Positions 45,373-54,034 of a stretch of DNA of 63,244 bases are shown in pieces. The notes under the pieces are model-generated. The model was not told the origin of the DNA and did not search any database. It saw only the letters and a list, made by a program, of their open reading frames with translations. Position numbers and translations under genes: made by a program. Positions within the stretch are counted from its first letter, which is position 1, and every line of letters starts with the position of its first letter. Source of the stretch: Clostridiales bacterium (GTDB lineage Bacteria > Bacillota > Clostridia > Lachnospirales > Lachnospiraceae); contig JAQXNU010000151.1 of NCBI GenBank assembly GCA_029098165.1, positions 1 through 63,244 on the forward strand, in the 5' to 3' direction.

Positions 45373-46047
45373 ATGTATCGAATCTTTATCGTGGAGGATG
45401 ATGAAATTATTGCAGACGCTTTATGTAAACATATTAAGACATGGGGATATGAAGCTAATTGTGTGAAAGATTTTCAGTCAGTAATGAAAGAATTTGTTGC
45501 GTTTTCTCCCCAGTTAATACTGATGGATATTTCTCTTCCATTTTTCAATGGATATCACTGGTGTAATGAGATACGAAAAGTATCGAAGGTACCGATTATC
45601 TTTATCTCGTCAGCGAATGACAATATGAATATTGTTATGGCGATGAATATGGGTGGAGATGATTTTATCGCTAAACCATTTGATCTAAATGTTGTGATGG
45701 CGAAAATTCAGGCTTTGCTTCGACGAACCTATGACTTTGCAAGTCAAAATAATCTCATTGAGCATCAAGGAGCTATTCTAAACACTCAGAATAATACGTT
45801 AACCTATCAAGGTGAGTCTTTGAATCTTACAAAAAACGAATATAAGATTTTAGAATTACTCATGGAGAGTAAAGGAAAAATCGTTAGCCGTGATATGATT
45901 ATGACAAGATTGTGGGAAACAGACAGCTTTATTGATGATAATACACTAACAGTCAATGTAACTAGACTACGTAAAAAATTGGAGTCTGTTGGATTGGTTG
46001 ATTTTATTTTAACAAAAAAAGGAATGGGTTATCTGATTGGAGAGTAA
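45373..46047 (+). CDS. Bce-type response regulator
   Basis: A 224-residue OmpR-family regulator: receiver domain (1-115; VEDDEIIADAL, phospho-Asp in LILMDISLPFF, Lys in DFIAKPFD) and winged helix (about 130-224; TKNEYKILELL). AAGGGGGGAAA precedes ATG. Immediately followed by its kinase and then an ABC transporter, the layout of peptide-antibiotic detoxification modules. Confidence 0.93.
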   Translation: MYRIFIVEDDEIIADALCKHIKTWGYEANCVKDFQSVMKEFVAFSPQLILMDISLPFFNGYHWCNEIRKVSKVPIIFISSANDNMNIVMAMNMGGDDFIAKPFDLNVVMAKIQALLRRTYDFASQNNLIEHQGAILNTQNNTLTYQGESLNLTKNEYKILELLMESKGKIVSRDMIMTRLWETDSFIDDNTLTVNVTRLRKKLESVGLVDFILTKKGMGYLIGE

Positions 46048-46050
46048 AGA

Positions 46051-47040
46051 ATGAGCATTATTGCGAAATACCTAAAACTTCAGAAAAAAAACTTCCTCTT
46101 ATTTGGATTCTTTGGATTCATATTTATGCTTGTCTTTTATGTTGGTAAGGCAGATATATCTCTTGTTATCTATGCGTTTATTCTTTGTTGTTTCTTCGGA
46201 AGTGTATTACTTATCATTGATATTTATCGATTTTATAAAAAACATAAATTATTAGAAGAACTAAAGCCTAATATCAATCTATGTATTGATGAATTACCAG
46301 CTGTTCAGGATTCGATTGAAGAGCAGTATCAGGAAATTATTCGTCTGATGCACCAGCAGCAGATGGATTTACTGTCTGCAAATGATCATGCAAAGACGGA
46401 TATGATCAACTATTATACTCTTTGGGTACATCAGATCAAAACACCAATCTCCGCGTTAAGAATTTTATTACAGTCAGAGCCAATCGAGAATCGCGTAGTT
46501 TTGGAGAATGAACTGTTTAAAATAGAGCAATACGTGGAGATGGTTCTTTCTTATCTTCGACTGGGCAGTAATACGACAGACTATAAGATCGAGAAATATC
46601 CTTTAGATAGAATTATCAAACAGGCAATCCGTAAATATGCCCGTTTGTTCATTCAAAAGAAATTGACTTTAATCTATGACTATGTTGATGAGATGATCCT
46701 AACGGATGAAAAATGGTTGTTATTTGTGATTGAACAGGTGCTTTCGAATTCTTTGAAGTACACAAAATCGGGCAAGATCTCCATTTATATGGAACCAAAT
46801 CAAGTATTAGTCATTGAGGATACTGGAATCGGAATTGCACCCGAGGATACTCCAAGAGTGTTTGAAAAAGGATTTACCGGCTATAATGGTCGTGATGATA
46901 AAAAATCCACAGGTCTTGGATTGTACTTATGCAAGTTAATTATGAATCGTCTTGGACATGGAATTCAGATTGAGTCTGAGATTGGAAAAGGGACAAAGGT
47001 AAGACTGTATCTTGCTACGGTTACATCAATTTACGAATAA
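46051..47040 (+). CDS. Bce-type intramembrane-sensing histidine kinase
   Basis: A 329-residue kinase with two N-terminal membrane helices (about 14-32 and 36-56) and almost no outside loop, typical of BceS-like kinases that sense through the ABC transporter. The phospho-His is in YTLWVHQIKTPISALR (about 129). ATPase motifs are IEDTGIGI and STGLGLYL. It starts three bases after the regulator stop. Confidence 0.93.
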   Translation: MSIIAKYLKLQKKNFLLFGFFGFIFMLVFYVGKADISLVIYAFILCCFFGSVLLIIDIYRFYKKHKLLEELKPNINLCIDELPAVQDSIEEQYQEIIRLMHQQQMDLLSANDHAKTDMINYYTLWVHQIKTPISALRILLQSEPIENRVVLENELFKIEQYVEMVLSYLRLGSNTTDYKIEKYPLDRIIKQAIRKYARLFIQKKLTLIYDYVDEMILTDEKWLLFVIEQVLSNSLKYTKSGKISIYMEPNQVLVIEDTGIGIAPEDTPRVFEKGFTGYNGRDDKKSTGLGLYLCKLIMNRLGHGIQIESEIGKGTKVRLYLATVTSIYE

Positions 47041-47051
47041 CATAGACTTCC

Positions 47052-47079
47052 AACCTTACAAGAATGTAAGGTTCCTTTT
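47052..47079 (+). terminator. Terminator between the kinase and the ABC genes
   Basis: Arms AACCTTAC (47052-47059) and GTAAGGTT (47066-47073) followed by CCTTTTT. It separates the regulatory pair from the transporter pair, so the latter probably has its own regulator-dependent promoter in 47080-47184. Confidence 0.75.
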
Positions 47080-47184
47080 TATTTTGTAAGCTAAAGTTAT
47101 GGTTACAAACCAACATAGACTTTATAATCGATATCAGAAAGTACGAAACAGTACGAATTGTAAATACAGGAGGAAAAAGAAAAC

Positions 47185-47952
47185 ATGACAATATTGGAAG
47201 TCAACAATTTAAAAAAGATCTATACCACGAGATTTAATAAAACGCAGGTACAGGCGCTAAGTAATGTTACGTTCTCGGTAGAAAAAGGAGAGTATGTAGC
47301 AATCATGGGGGAGAGCGGTTCTGGTAAAACAACCTTACTTAATATTTTAGCTTCTTTGGATAAGCCAACTTCCGGTGAAGTAAAGTTAAACGGAACTAAT
47401 ATGTTAAGCATCAAAGAAAGTGAGATTTCAGCATATCGACGTGATAATCTCGGATTTGTATTCCAAGATTTTAATCTACTCGATACATTCTCTTTAAAGG
47501 ATAATATCTTCTTACCACTGGTCCTAGCCGGAAAATCTTACAAAGAGATGGAAACAAGATTAATCCCGATTGCACAGCGTCTTGGAATTGAGAAGTTATT
47601 AGAGAAGTTCCCATACGAAGTATCTGGTGGACAAAAACAACGTGCGGCAGTAGCACGAGCACTGATCACAAACCCACAGTTGATCTTGGCGGATGAACCA
47701 ACGGGAGCATTGGATTCCAAGTCAACAGATGGGCTTTTAAAGGTATTTAATGAGATTAACAATGATGGGCAGACCATCGTTATGGTAACTCACTCCACAA
47801 AAGCTGCAAGCCATGCAAAACGAGTCTTATTCATTAAAGATGGGGAAGTATTTCATCAGATTTATAAAGGAAATATGAGCAATGAAGAGATGTTTGTCAA
47901 GATTTCGAACACTCTTAACATGTTAGCGACAGGTGGTGTTTCTAATGAGTAA
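47185..47952 (+). CDS. Bce-type ABC transporter ATP-binding protein
   Basis: A 255-residue ATPase of the MacB/BceA group. Walker A GESGSGKTTLL, Q-loop FVFQDFNLLD, signature VSGGQKQRAAVARAL and Walker B ILADEPTGALD are all intact. AGGAGGAAA precedes ATG. Its last codons overlap the permease gene by eight bases. Confidence 0.95.
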   Translation: MTILEVNNLKKIYTTRFNKTQVQALSNVTFSVEKGEYVAIMGESGSGKTTLLNILASLDKPTSGEVKLNGTNMLSIKESEISAYRRDNLGFVFQDFNLLDTFSLKDNIFLPLVLAGKSYKEMETRLIPIAQRLGIEKLLEKFPYEVSGGQKQRAAVARALITNPQLILADEPTGALDSKSTDGLLKVFNEINNDGQTIVMVTHSTKAASHAKRVLFIKDGEVFHQIYKGNMSNEEMFVKISNTLNMLATGGVSNE

Positions 47953-49942
47953 ATTATTCTATCCGAAGTTAGCTTCGACGAATATGAAGAAAAATAGTAA
48001 GTTTTATCTGCCATATATACTTACTTGTATTTTTACGATCATGATGTTTTACAATATGTGTACAATTGCGTCCCATCAAGGATTGAGCCGAATGCCTGGG
48101 GCAGAAAGCATTGGGGCTATGATGCAGTTAGGTACTTATGTCATTGGTATCTTTGCTGTCATCTTTTTATTCTATACGAATAACTTCCTGATGAGACGCA
48201 GAAAAAAAGAAATTGGTTTATATAATATTCTCGGTATGGAAAAACGCCATATCGCAAAAGTGTTAGCGATGGAGACCATCTATACAGCAGTGATTAGTCT
48301 AGTACTTGGTATATTATGCGGTATTTTATTTAATCGTTTAGTAGTTATGGCGATGGAAAGAATCGTGAAACTTCCAGTTGTGTTGGAAACTGAGATTCAG
48401 CCAAGCGCTGTGATTACAACGCTCCTTTTATTTGGAGTAATCTTTTGCCTATGTTTAGTATCCAATTTAGCTAAGATTACATTAAGCAAGCCTATAGAAT
48501 TGCTTCATGGACAAAATGCTGGGGAGCGTGAGCCAAAGACAAAATGGCTCTTAGCATTGATCGGTTTTGGATGTATTGGGACCGGCTACTATATCGCATT
48601 GACAACCGAAGCTCCATTGGCAGCGTTAGGATTATTCTTTGTAGCCGTTATTCTTGTTATTATTGGTACGTACTGTCTATTTACCGCAGGCAGCATCTTT
48701 GTACTGAAGTTATTACGAAAAAACAAAAGATTTTATTATCAAGCAAAACATTTTAGTTCGATCTCCGGAATGATCTATCGTATGAAACAGAATGCAGTTG
48801 GTTTAGCTAACATCTGTATTTTATCTACTATGGTATTGGTTATGGTATCTGGTACCGTATCTCTTTATATTGGAATTGATGATGCGATTGAGCATACCTT
48901 CCCTTATGATTTTCAGATCGAGCAGAAAGGGAGTGTGCCAGGTGAGGATAAAGCAGAGGAATTCTATGAGAAAGTGATGGAACTTGTCAAAGACTCGCAA
49001 CTACCAATCGTAGAGGAACAAAAGTACCACTATTTAAGCGTTTCAACCATTAATGAGAATGGAAAGTTTATATTTAAAAAAGACTTTTTTATGGATAATA
49101 CAAATGTAAATGAGTTAATGTTTGTGACGTTAGAAGACTATAATAAATTAACTAACCAGAATCTGTCTCTTACTGATTCTGAGGTGCTTATTTACAGTGA
49201 TGGAAAGTCACTAGATTCTTCAATTGAGTTATTTGGAAAAGAGTATAGGATCAAAGATCAATTGTCTAAGTTTCCAGTAGGATGCTCTTTTGACGGTATG
49301 GTGACTACGGTTCATTATATTGTTGTACCGGATGAGAGCAATCTGAAAATGATTAGTGAAGGCCAGGCTGAGGTTTATAACAAGAACAAGAGTGAAATCG
49401 TTTATCGAATCAATCTTGATCTGACAGGTAGCGATGAAGCAAAGAAAGAACTTAGTACAACTTTGAGAACTGTACTGAAAAATGAAGATAGCAAGAAAGT
49501 GTTTGGAACGATCGTAGTAGAGTGTAAAGAGTCCAATCGTGTTGAATTCCGTAATATGTATGGCGGTTTCTTATTCCTTGGTATCTTTTTAGGAACTCTT
49601 TTCATTATGGCAACTGTATTAATCATTTACTATAAACAGATTAGTGAAGGTTATGAAGATAAAGAACGTTTTTCCATTATGCAAAAGGTTGGTATGAGTC
49701 GTTCGGAAGTAAAGAAGTCGATTCATTCCCAAGTACTCATGGTATTTTTCTTACCGATTGTTATGGCAGGAATCCATGTACTTGCTGCTTTTAAGATGAT
49801 TACGAAATTGTTAGGAGTTTTGTATCTGACCAATGTCCCGTTGTTTGCAGCATGTACAGCAGGTACAGTGATTGTTTTTGCTATCATTTATTCCTTCGTT
49901 TATGCAATGACTGCAAAAACTTATTATAAAATTGTTGGATAA
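47945..49942 (+). CDS. Bce-type ABC transporter permease (FtsX domain)
   Basis: A 665-residue permease with ten predicted helices and the large extracytoplasmic loop (about 310-520) between helices 7 and 8 that is typical of BceB-like resistance transporters. FtsX segments: RRRKKEIGLYNILGMEKRHI near the N-terminus and QKVGMSRSEVKKSI near the C-terminus. ATG 47945 lies inside the end of the ATPase gene, so translation is coupled. The module probably gives resistance to a cell-wall-active peptide; which one is unknown. Confidence 0.94.
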   Translation: MSKLFYPKLASTNMKKNSKFYLPYILTCIFTIMMFYNMCTIASHQGLSRMPGAESIGAMMQLGTYVIGIFAVIFLFYTNNFLMRRRKKEIGLYNILGMEKRHIAKVLAMETIYTAVISLVLGILCGILFNRLVVMAMERIVKLPVVLETEIQPSAVITTLLLFGVIFCLCLVSNLAKITLSKPIELLHGQNAGEREPKTKWLLALIGFGCIGTGYYIALTTEAPLAALGLFFVAVILVIIGTYCLFTAGSIFVLKLLRKNKRFYYQAKHFSSISGMIYRMKQNAVGLANICILSTMVLVMVSGTVSLYIGIDDAIEHTFPYDFQIEQKGSVPGEDKAEEFYEKVMELVKDSQLPIVEEQKYHYLSVSTINENGKFIFKKDFFMDNTNVNELMFVTLEDYNKLTNQNLSLTDSEVLIYSDGKSLDSSIELFGKEYRIKDQLSKFPVGCSFDGMVTTVHYIVVPDESNLKMISEGQAEVYNKNKSEIVYRINLDLTGSDEAKKELSTTLRTVLKNEDSKKVFGTIVVECKESNRVEFRNMYGGFLFLGIFLGTLFIMATVLIIYYKQISEGYEDKERFSIMQKVGMSRSEVKKSIHSQVLMVFFLPIVMAGIHVLAAFKMITKLLGVLYLTNVPLFAACTAGTVIVFAIIYSFVYAMTAKTYYKIVG

Positions 49943-49967
49943 AAGTAAGAAAAAAAGAAAATTATAC

Positions 49968-49996
49968 TTGACATTACGATATAATGGTGCTATTTT
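49968..49996 (+). promoter_or_regulatory. Promoter of the ribU operon, TTGACA-17-TATTTT
   Basis: Perfect -35 TTGACA at 49968-49973, 17-bp spacer, -10 TATTTT at 49991-49996. TSS near 50003, just before the riboswitch. A TATAAT at 49980 has no -35 and is ignored. Confidence 0.7.
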
Positions 49997-50014
49997 ATCT
50001 GTAGCAAATTGAAT

Positions 50015-50145
50015 ACGAACTTCGGGGCAGGGTGCAATTCCCTACTGGCGGTATAGTCCGCGAACCTTATAGGCCGATTTGGTGACCAAGGCATTATGCT
50101 TTGGAATTCCAAAACCAACAGTATAGTCTGGATGAGAGAAGTAAG
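50015..50145 (+). promoter_or_regulatory. FMN riboswitch (RFN element)
   Basis: All conserved blocks of the FMN aptamer are present: TTCGGGGCAGGGTGCAATTC (50021-50040), CCCTACTGGCGGTATAGTCC, GCGAACC, then AAACCAACAGTATAGTCTGG and ATGAGAGAAG. The closing P1 stem pairs TACGAACTTC-type sequence with GAGAAGTAA. It controls ribU and the creatininase-family gene. With FMN bound, the terminator at 50221-50250 should form and stop transcription. Confidence 0.96.
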
Positions 50146-50220
50146 TGTATGATTTAAGCGTGTTAAGTTCAAATGCAATATTAGTAGCATATGGCTTGAA
50201 ACTTATAATTGTACATAGTA

Positions 50221-50250
50221 ACCGGAGATGATATGATCTCCGGTTTTTTT
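50221..50250 (+). terminator. Riboswitch-controlled terminator
   Basis: Perfect 9-bp stem ACCGGAGAT/ATCTCCGGT (50221-50229 and 50236-50244) followed by a run of T. It is the expression platform of the FMN riboswitch. Confidence 0.9.
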
Positions 50251-50347
50251 AGTAATAGGAAAGTTTATCCTATCGATAGTTCTTTCGATTTTCCCTTCGC
50301 TCAATTTGCAAAAAGAAGCGAGTGCCTTATGGCGGAAAGGATATTGT

Positions 50348-50959
50348 ATGAACGAAAACAAAAAATTAAAAACACTTGTAGCAACAGCAATGCTTGCTGC
50401 TTTAGCAGGCGTCTTAATGAGTTTGGAAATCTCTCTTCCAATGATGCCACCATTTTATAAGCTGGATTTTAGCGATGTACCAAGTGTCATTGCAATCTTT
50501 GCCTTTGGACCAGTTTCAGGGGCGGCAGTTGAAATTATTAAGATTGTGATTAAATTAATCACGGTAGGAACGAATACGGCGTATGTTGGAGAGTTAGCGA
50601 ATTTAATCGGTGTCGTATTGTTTGTGGTACCAGTCTGGTTGATTTTTAAAGGAATGAAACAGACGAAAAAAGCAGCAAAAACTGCATTAATCGTATCCGT
50701 ACCGATTCGAGTTGCAATGTCTTGCTGTATTAATGCATTTATTACACTGCCACTTTATGCAAAGGCTATGAGTCTTTCTCTTGACGCAGTGGTTCAGATT
50801 GTAGCCAGTGTCAATCCAGCGATTTCAAATTTACCGACATTTATCATCCTAGCAACGATTCCATTTAATTTACTAAAGATTGGAGCCAATTGTGTGATCG
50901 GATATATATTATATCAACGTTTATCCGCAGTTAAAATCTTGGAAAGGAGATTTTCCTAA
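50348..50959 (+). CDS. ribU: Riboflavin ECF transporter S component
   Basis: A 203-residue membrane protein with about six helices, the substrate-binding S component of an ECF transporter for riboflavin. Family features: LAALAGVLMSLEISLPMMPP, YKLDFSDVPSVIAIFAFGP and GELANLIGV. The shared ATPase/T components are not in the window. The start at 50348 has GGAAAGG eight bases upstream and begins directly before the first helix; an ATG at 50306 is out of context. The upstream FMN riboswitch confirms the substrate. Confidence 0.95.
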   Translation: MNENKKLKTLVATAMLAALAGVLMSLEISLPMMPPFYKLDFSDVPSVIAIFAFGPVSGAAVEIIKIVIKLITVGTNTAYVGELANLIGVVLFVVPVWLIFKGMKQTKKAAKTALIVSVPIRVAMSCCINAFITLPLYAKAMSLSLDAVVQIVASVNPAISNLPTFIILATIPFNLLKIGANCVIGYILYQRLSAVKILERRFS

Positions 50960-50962
50960 ACT

Positions 50963-51745
50963 ATGATTCAAAATTATCGAGATTTGACCAGGTTAGAGAT
51001 GGAACAGATTGATCGCAAGAATACGATTGTGATGATTCCAGTGGGTGCTTTAGAGCAACATGGAAATCAAGCACCGCTTGGAACCGATGATATAATAGCA
51101 GAAGCAATGTTAGATTATCTGAAAGAGGAATTGTCAGAGGATTTTCCAATGCTGTATTTCCCAGTGATTCCAGTGGGATTAAGTACAGAACATAAGAATT
51201 TTTGTGGTTCAATTACATTAAAACCAGATACGTATTATCATATGCTACACGATATCTGCGAGAGTTTACATCATCATGGATTTAAAAAGATAGCATTTTT
51301 AGTATGTCATGGTGGAAATGCTCCAATCATTCAGGTGTTAAGTCGAGAGCTTCGAAGTGAATATGGTATGTCAGCATTTATCTTGTCATCGGGTGCATTT
51401 GCCCATCCAGAGGTCAAAGCGACCATCTCAGAGGGGAATGTTTGGGATTTCCATGGCGGTGAGATGGAAACTTCGATGGTTATGGCAGTACATCCGGAAT
51501 GTGTGAAATTGGATACCGCAGTAGCAGGATATCCGAAGTCATTTGCGGAGAATAAAGCATTACTCCCTTATGGAGCAGTTACCATCGGCTGGGTTTCTGA
51601 GGACTGGACGGATGCAAAGGGAAATCCTATCGGTATTGGTGGAAATCCAAAAGGTGCGACTGCAGAAAAGGGAGAGATCATCTTACGTGTAAGTGCCAAA
51701 CAATTAGTTCCAGGTTTATTGGAAATGCTGAAATGGAATAGCTAA
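50963..51745 (+). CDS. Creatininase-family amidohydrolase, in the FMN-riboswitch operon
   Basis: A 260-residue member of the creatininase family (creatinine amidohydrolase, MftE and the archaeal flavin-pathway formamide hydrolase ArfB). Metal-ligand motifs are intact: VGALEQHG (Glu, His), LGTDD (Asp), CHGGN (His) and DFHGGEMETS (His/Glu). The ATG is four bases after the ribU stop, with GGAAAGGAGA inside ribU, so it is translationally coupled and under the same riboswitch. Inference: it acts on a flavin-related compound, perhaps a formamide or lactam from flavin synthesis or breakdown. The true substrate is unknown. Confidence 0.88.
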   Translation: MIQNYRDLTRLEMEQIDRKNTIVMIPVGALEQHGNQAPLGTDDIIAEAMLDYLKEELSEDFPMLYFPVIPVGLSTEHKNFCGSITLKPDTYYHMLHDICESLHHHGFKKIAFLVCHGGNAPIIQVLSRELRSEYGMSAFILSSGAFAHPEVKATISEGNVWDFHGGEMETSMVMAVHPECVKLDTAVAGYPKSFAENKALLPYGAVTIGWVSEDWTDAKGNPIGIGGNPKGATAEKGEIILRVSAKQLVPGLLEMLKWNS

Positions 51746-51870
51746 ACAGTCATAACAAGAATTTAATCTCCTACTAGAAAATAAGACAAAAATCATGTAT
51801 AATAGGTCTGCGAATTGATTTAGTCATAGGACTAATATTATAATTACAAAAGAAAAAGGATGGAACGGTT

Positions 51871-53463
51871 ATGAACAAACATACTTGGGTCGCAGATTTA
51901 GGCGATGGAACATATAAAAATCCTATCTTATATGCAGATTATTCGGACCCCGATGCAATCCGCGTCGGGGACGATTATTTTATGATAGCATCCAGTTTTA
52001 GCAATGCACCTGGATTGCCACTATTGCATTCCAAAGATTTAGTGAATTGGAAAGTAGTCAATTATATAATAGAGGAGATTCCAGACCAACGATATGAGAA
52101 ACCAACCCATGGCTGCGGTGTCTGGGCACCTGCCATCCGATATCATGAGGGTGTATTCTATGCTTGTTTTCCAATGCCGGATGAAGGCATTTATATGAGC
52201 ACGACGAAAGACCCATTTGGAACATGGTCAAAACCAATCAATATTCGACCAGGAGCTGGGTGGATCGATCCATGCCCATTCTGGGATGACGATGGCAATG
52301 CTTACTTAGTGGCTGGTGTGGCTCGAAGCCGAATCGGTTATAAGAGCGTCTTACATTTGGTAAGAATGAAACCAGATGGAACTGGTATCTTTGGGGAAGA
52401 AGTTAGAATCTTTGATGGTAACCTCAATGATCAAGAAACGATTGAAGGTCCAAAGATGTACAAACGTAATGGGTATTATTATATTTTTGCACCAGCTGGT
52501 GGAGTAAAAACAGGATGGCAGACGGTGTTGCGTTCGAAGAAAATCTGGGGACCTTATGAATATAAAGTCGTTATGCGTCAGGGAAATACTCCGATCAATG
52601 GACCACATCAGGGAGCTTGGGTGGATACAGTGACAGGAGAAGACTGGTTCCTACATTTTCAGGATGTGTATGCTGCTGGGCGTATCACGCATTTACAACC
52701 GATGACGTGGGTCAACGATTGGCCGGTGATTGGGGCTTATGTGGAAGGCACGGATTATGGGGTGCCAGTTACCACTTACCAAAAACCTAAGGTTGGTGGA
52801 ATCTATGAGATTACAGCACCTGAGGAATCCGATGATTTTTCGAAAGAAACGTTAGGTCTGCAATGGCAGTGGAACGCAAATCCGAAGAAGGATTGGTATG
52901 AGCTCAATCCTAAAAAACAGGAACTTCATTTACGTGCAGTATATGATCAGGGAGTGAATGTCATCTCAGAGCTACCGAATTTATTATTACAGAAATGGCC
53001 AGCACCTGAATTTACATGTGAAATGAAAATGGACTTATCTCATATGGAAGTAGGAGACAGTGCCGGAATCGTATCCATGGGAATAACCTTTGGTGGAATT
53101 CTTTGTACACGGAAAGAGAATGGTTTTGTGATCGAGCAGATTTTGGGAACACAAGAATTTGTGAAAGAGAAGGCATTTGCCACACAGAATCGAGTAATCT
53201 GCGAGGAGACAAATCAGAGTGAGATTTGCTTTCGTTATGAAGTAAGACGGATGGGAATCCGAGAAAGTGCTGAGACGACGGATGCACCACAGGAAAAAAT
53301 CTATCTTTCTTATCGTCTGGACGGAGAACAATTCAAACCAGCAGTAGACTTCAAAGCTCAGGCAGGACGCTGGGTTGGTGTAAAACTTGGAATGGTCTGT
53401 ACGACAAGCTGTGAAACTACGGCTGGATATGCAGTTGCTGAGTATGTAAGGTTTATGGTGTAA
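51871..53463 (+). CDS. Glycoside hydrolase family 43 protein (xylosidase/arabinofuranosidase type)
   Basis: A 530-residue cytosolic enzyme. The five-bladed propeller of GH43 spans about 15-310. Catalytic residues: Asp base in YSDPDAIRVG, pKa-modulating Asp in WIDPCPFWDDDG, and Glu acid in QETIEGPKMYK. A C-terminal beta-sandwich (about 330-530), as in the larger GH43_12-like enzymes, follows. No signal peptide, so it acts on imported xylo- or arabino-oligosaccharides. A palindrome TTAGTC-ATAG-GACTAA (51820-51835) just upstream may be an operator. Confidence 0.9.
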   Translation: MNKHTWVADLGDGTYKNPILYADYSDPDAIRVGDDYFMIASSFSNAPGLPLLHSKDLVNWKVVNYIIEEIPDQRYEKPTHGCGVWAPAIRYHEGVFYACFPMPDEGIYMSTTKDPFGTWSKPINIRPGAGWIDPCPFWDDDGNAYLVAGVARSRIGYKSVLHLVRMKPDGTGIFGEEVRIFDGNLNDQETIEGPKMYKRNGYYYIFAPAGGVKTGWQTVLRSKKIWGPYEYKVVMRQGNTPINGPHQGAWVDTVTGEDWFLHFQDVYAAGRITHLQPMTWVNDWPVIGAYVEGTDYGVPVTTYQKPKVGGIYEITAPEESDDFSKETLGLQWQWNANPKKDWYELNPKKQELHLRAVYDQGVNVISELPNLLLQKWPAPEFTCEMKMDLSHMEVGDSAGIVSMGITFGGILCTRKENGFVIEQILGTQEFVKEKAFATQNRVICEETNQSEICFRYEVRRMGIRESAETTDAPQEKIYLSYRLDGEQFKPAVDFKAQAGRWVGVKLGMVCTTSCETTAGYAVAEYVRFMV

Positions 53464-53655
53464 TACAAGGGACGAACAATACCTTTTTTAAATGAAGTTT
53501 TTTCGTATATTCACAAGTCGCTTCTATGATGCTGATGAGTGGTAGCGGAGAAACTTCTTTTATTTTTTCTAATTATATTTTAATATACACTATGTTGCAT
53601 TATAGAATAGTCAGTGATATGATGTATTCAATTGAAATAAGTGGATATATATTCC

Positions 53656-53672
53656 GATATGAAATACATATC
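53656..53672. promoter_or_regulatory. Candidate PadR operator GATATG-N5-CATATC
   Basis: A perfect 6-bp inverted repeat with a five-base gap, 33 nt before the padR start. PadR-type repressors commonly bind such dyads at their own promoters. No experiment or second site supports it here. Confidence 0.4.
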
Positions 53673-53705
53673 AAATAAATCAGTTCATGAGAAAGAAGGT
53701 GTAGA

Positions 53706-54017
53706 ATGAACGCTCAGTTTAAAAAAGGAGCTTTGGAATTATGCGTATTATCCCAATTATGTGAAGATGATCGGTACGGTTATGAACTGACCGAAGCAAT
53801 CTCGAACAAGATGGAGATTGCTACCGGAACCTTGTACTTGATTTTAAAACGCTTGAAGGATGAAGCCTATGTGGAAACCTACCTCGTGGAATCGGTTGGA
53901 GGACCAGCAAGAAAGTATTATCATTTGACAGAGTCTGGTAGAGCTTATGAAGAAAATCTTAAAAAAGAATGGTTAGAGTTTGTTGGCGTAGTAAAAGAAT
54001 TAATACATAAGAAGTAG
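53706..54017 (+). CDS. PadR-family transcriptional regulator
   Basis: A 103-residue winged-helix regulator of the short PadR type (PadR-s2). The segment KGALELCVLSQLCEDDRYGY and the wing KYYHLTESGRAYEENL are typical. GAGAAAGAAGG precedes ATG. It is followed 17 nt later by the DUF1700/DUF4097 gene, a common two-gene unit in Firmicutes linked to envelope stress; the inducer is unknown. Confidence 0.93.
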   Translation: MNAQFKKGALELCVLSQLCEDDRYGYELTEAISNKMEIATGTLYLILKRLKDEAYVETYLVESVGGPARKYYHLTESGRAYEENLKKEWLEFVGVVKELIHKK

Positions 54018-54034
54018 GAGAAAGGAGTATTGGT

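Noticed and set aside
49980-49985. TATAAT before ribU as the main -10 box
   Set aside because: No -35 lies 16-18 bp upstream; the overlapping TTGACA-17-TATTTT is the better promoter.
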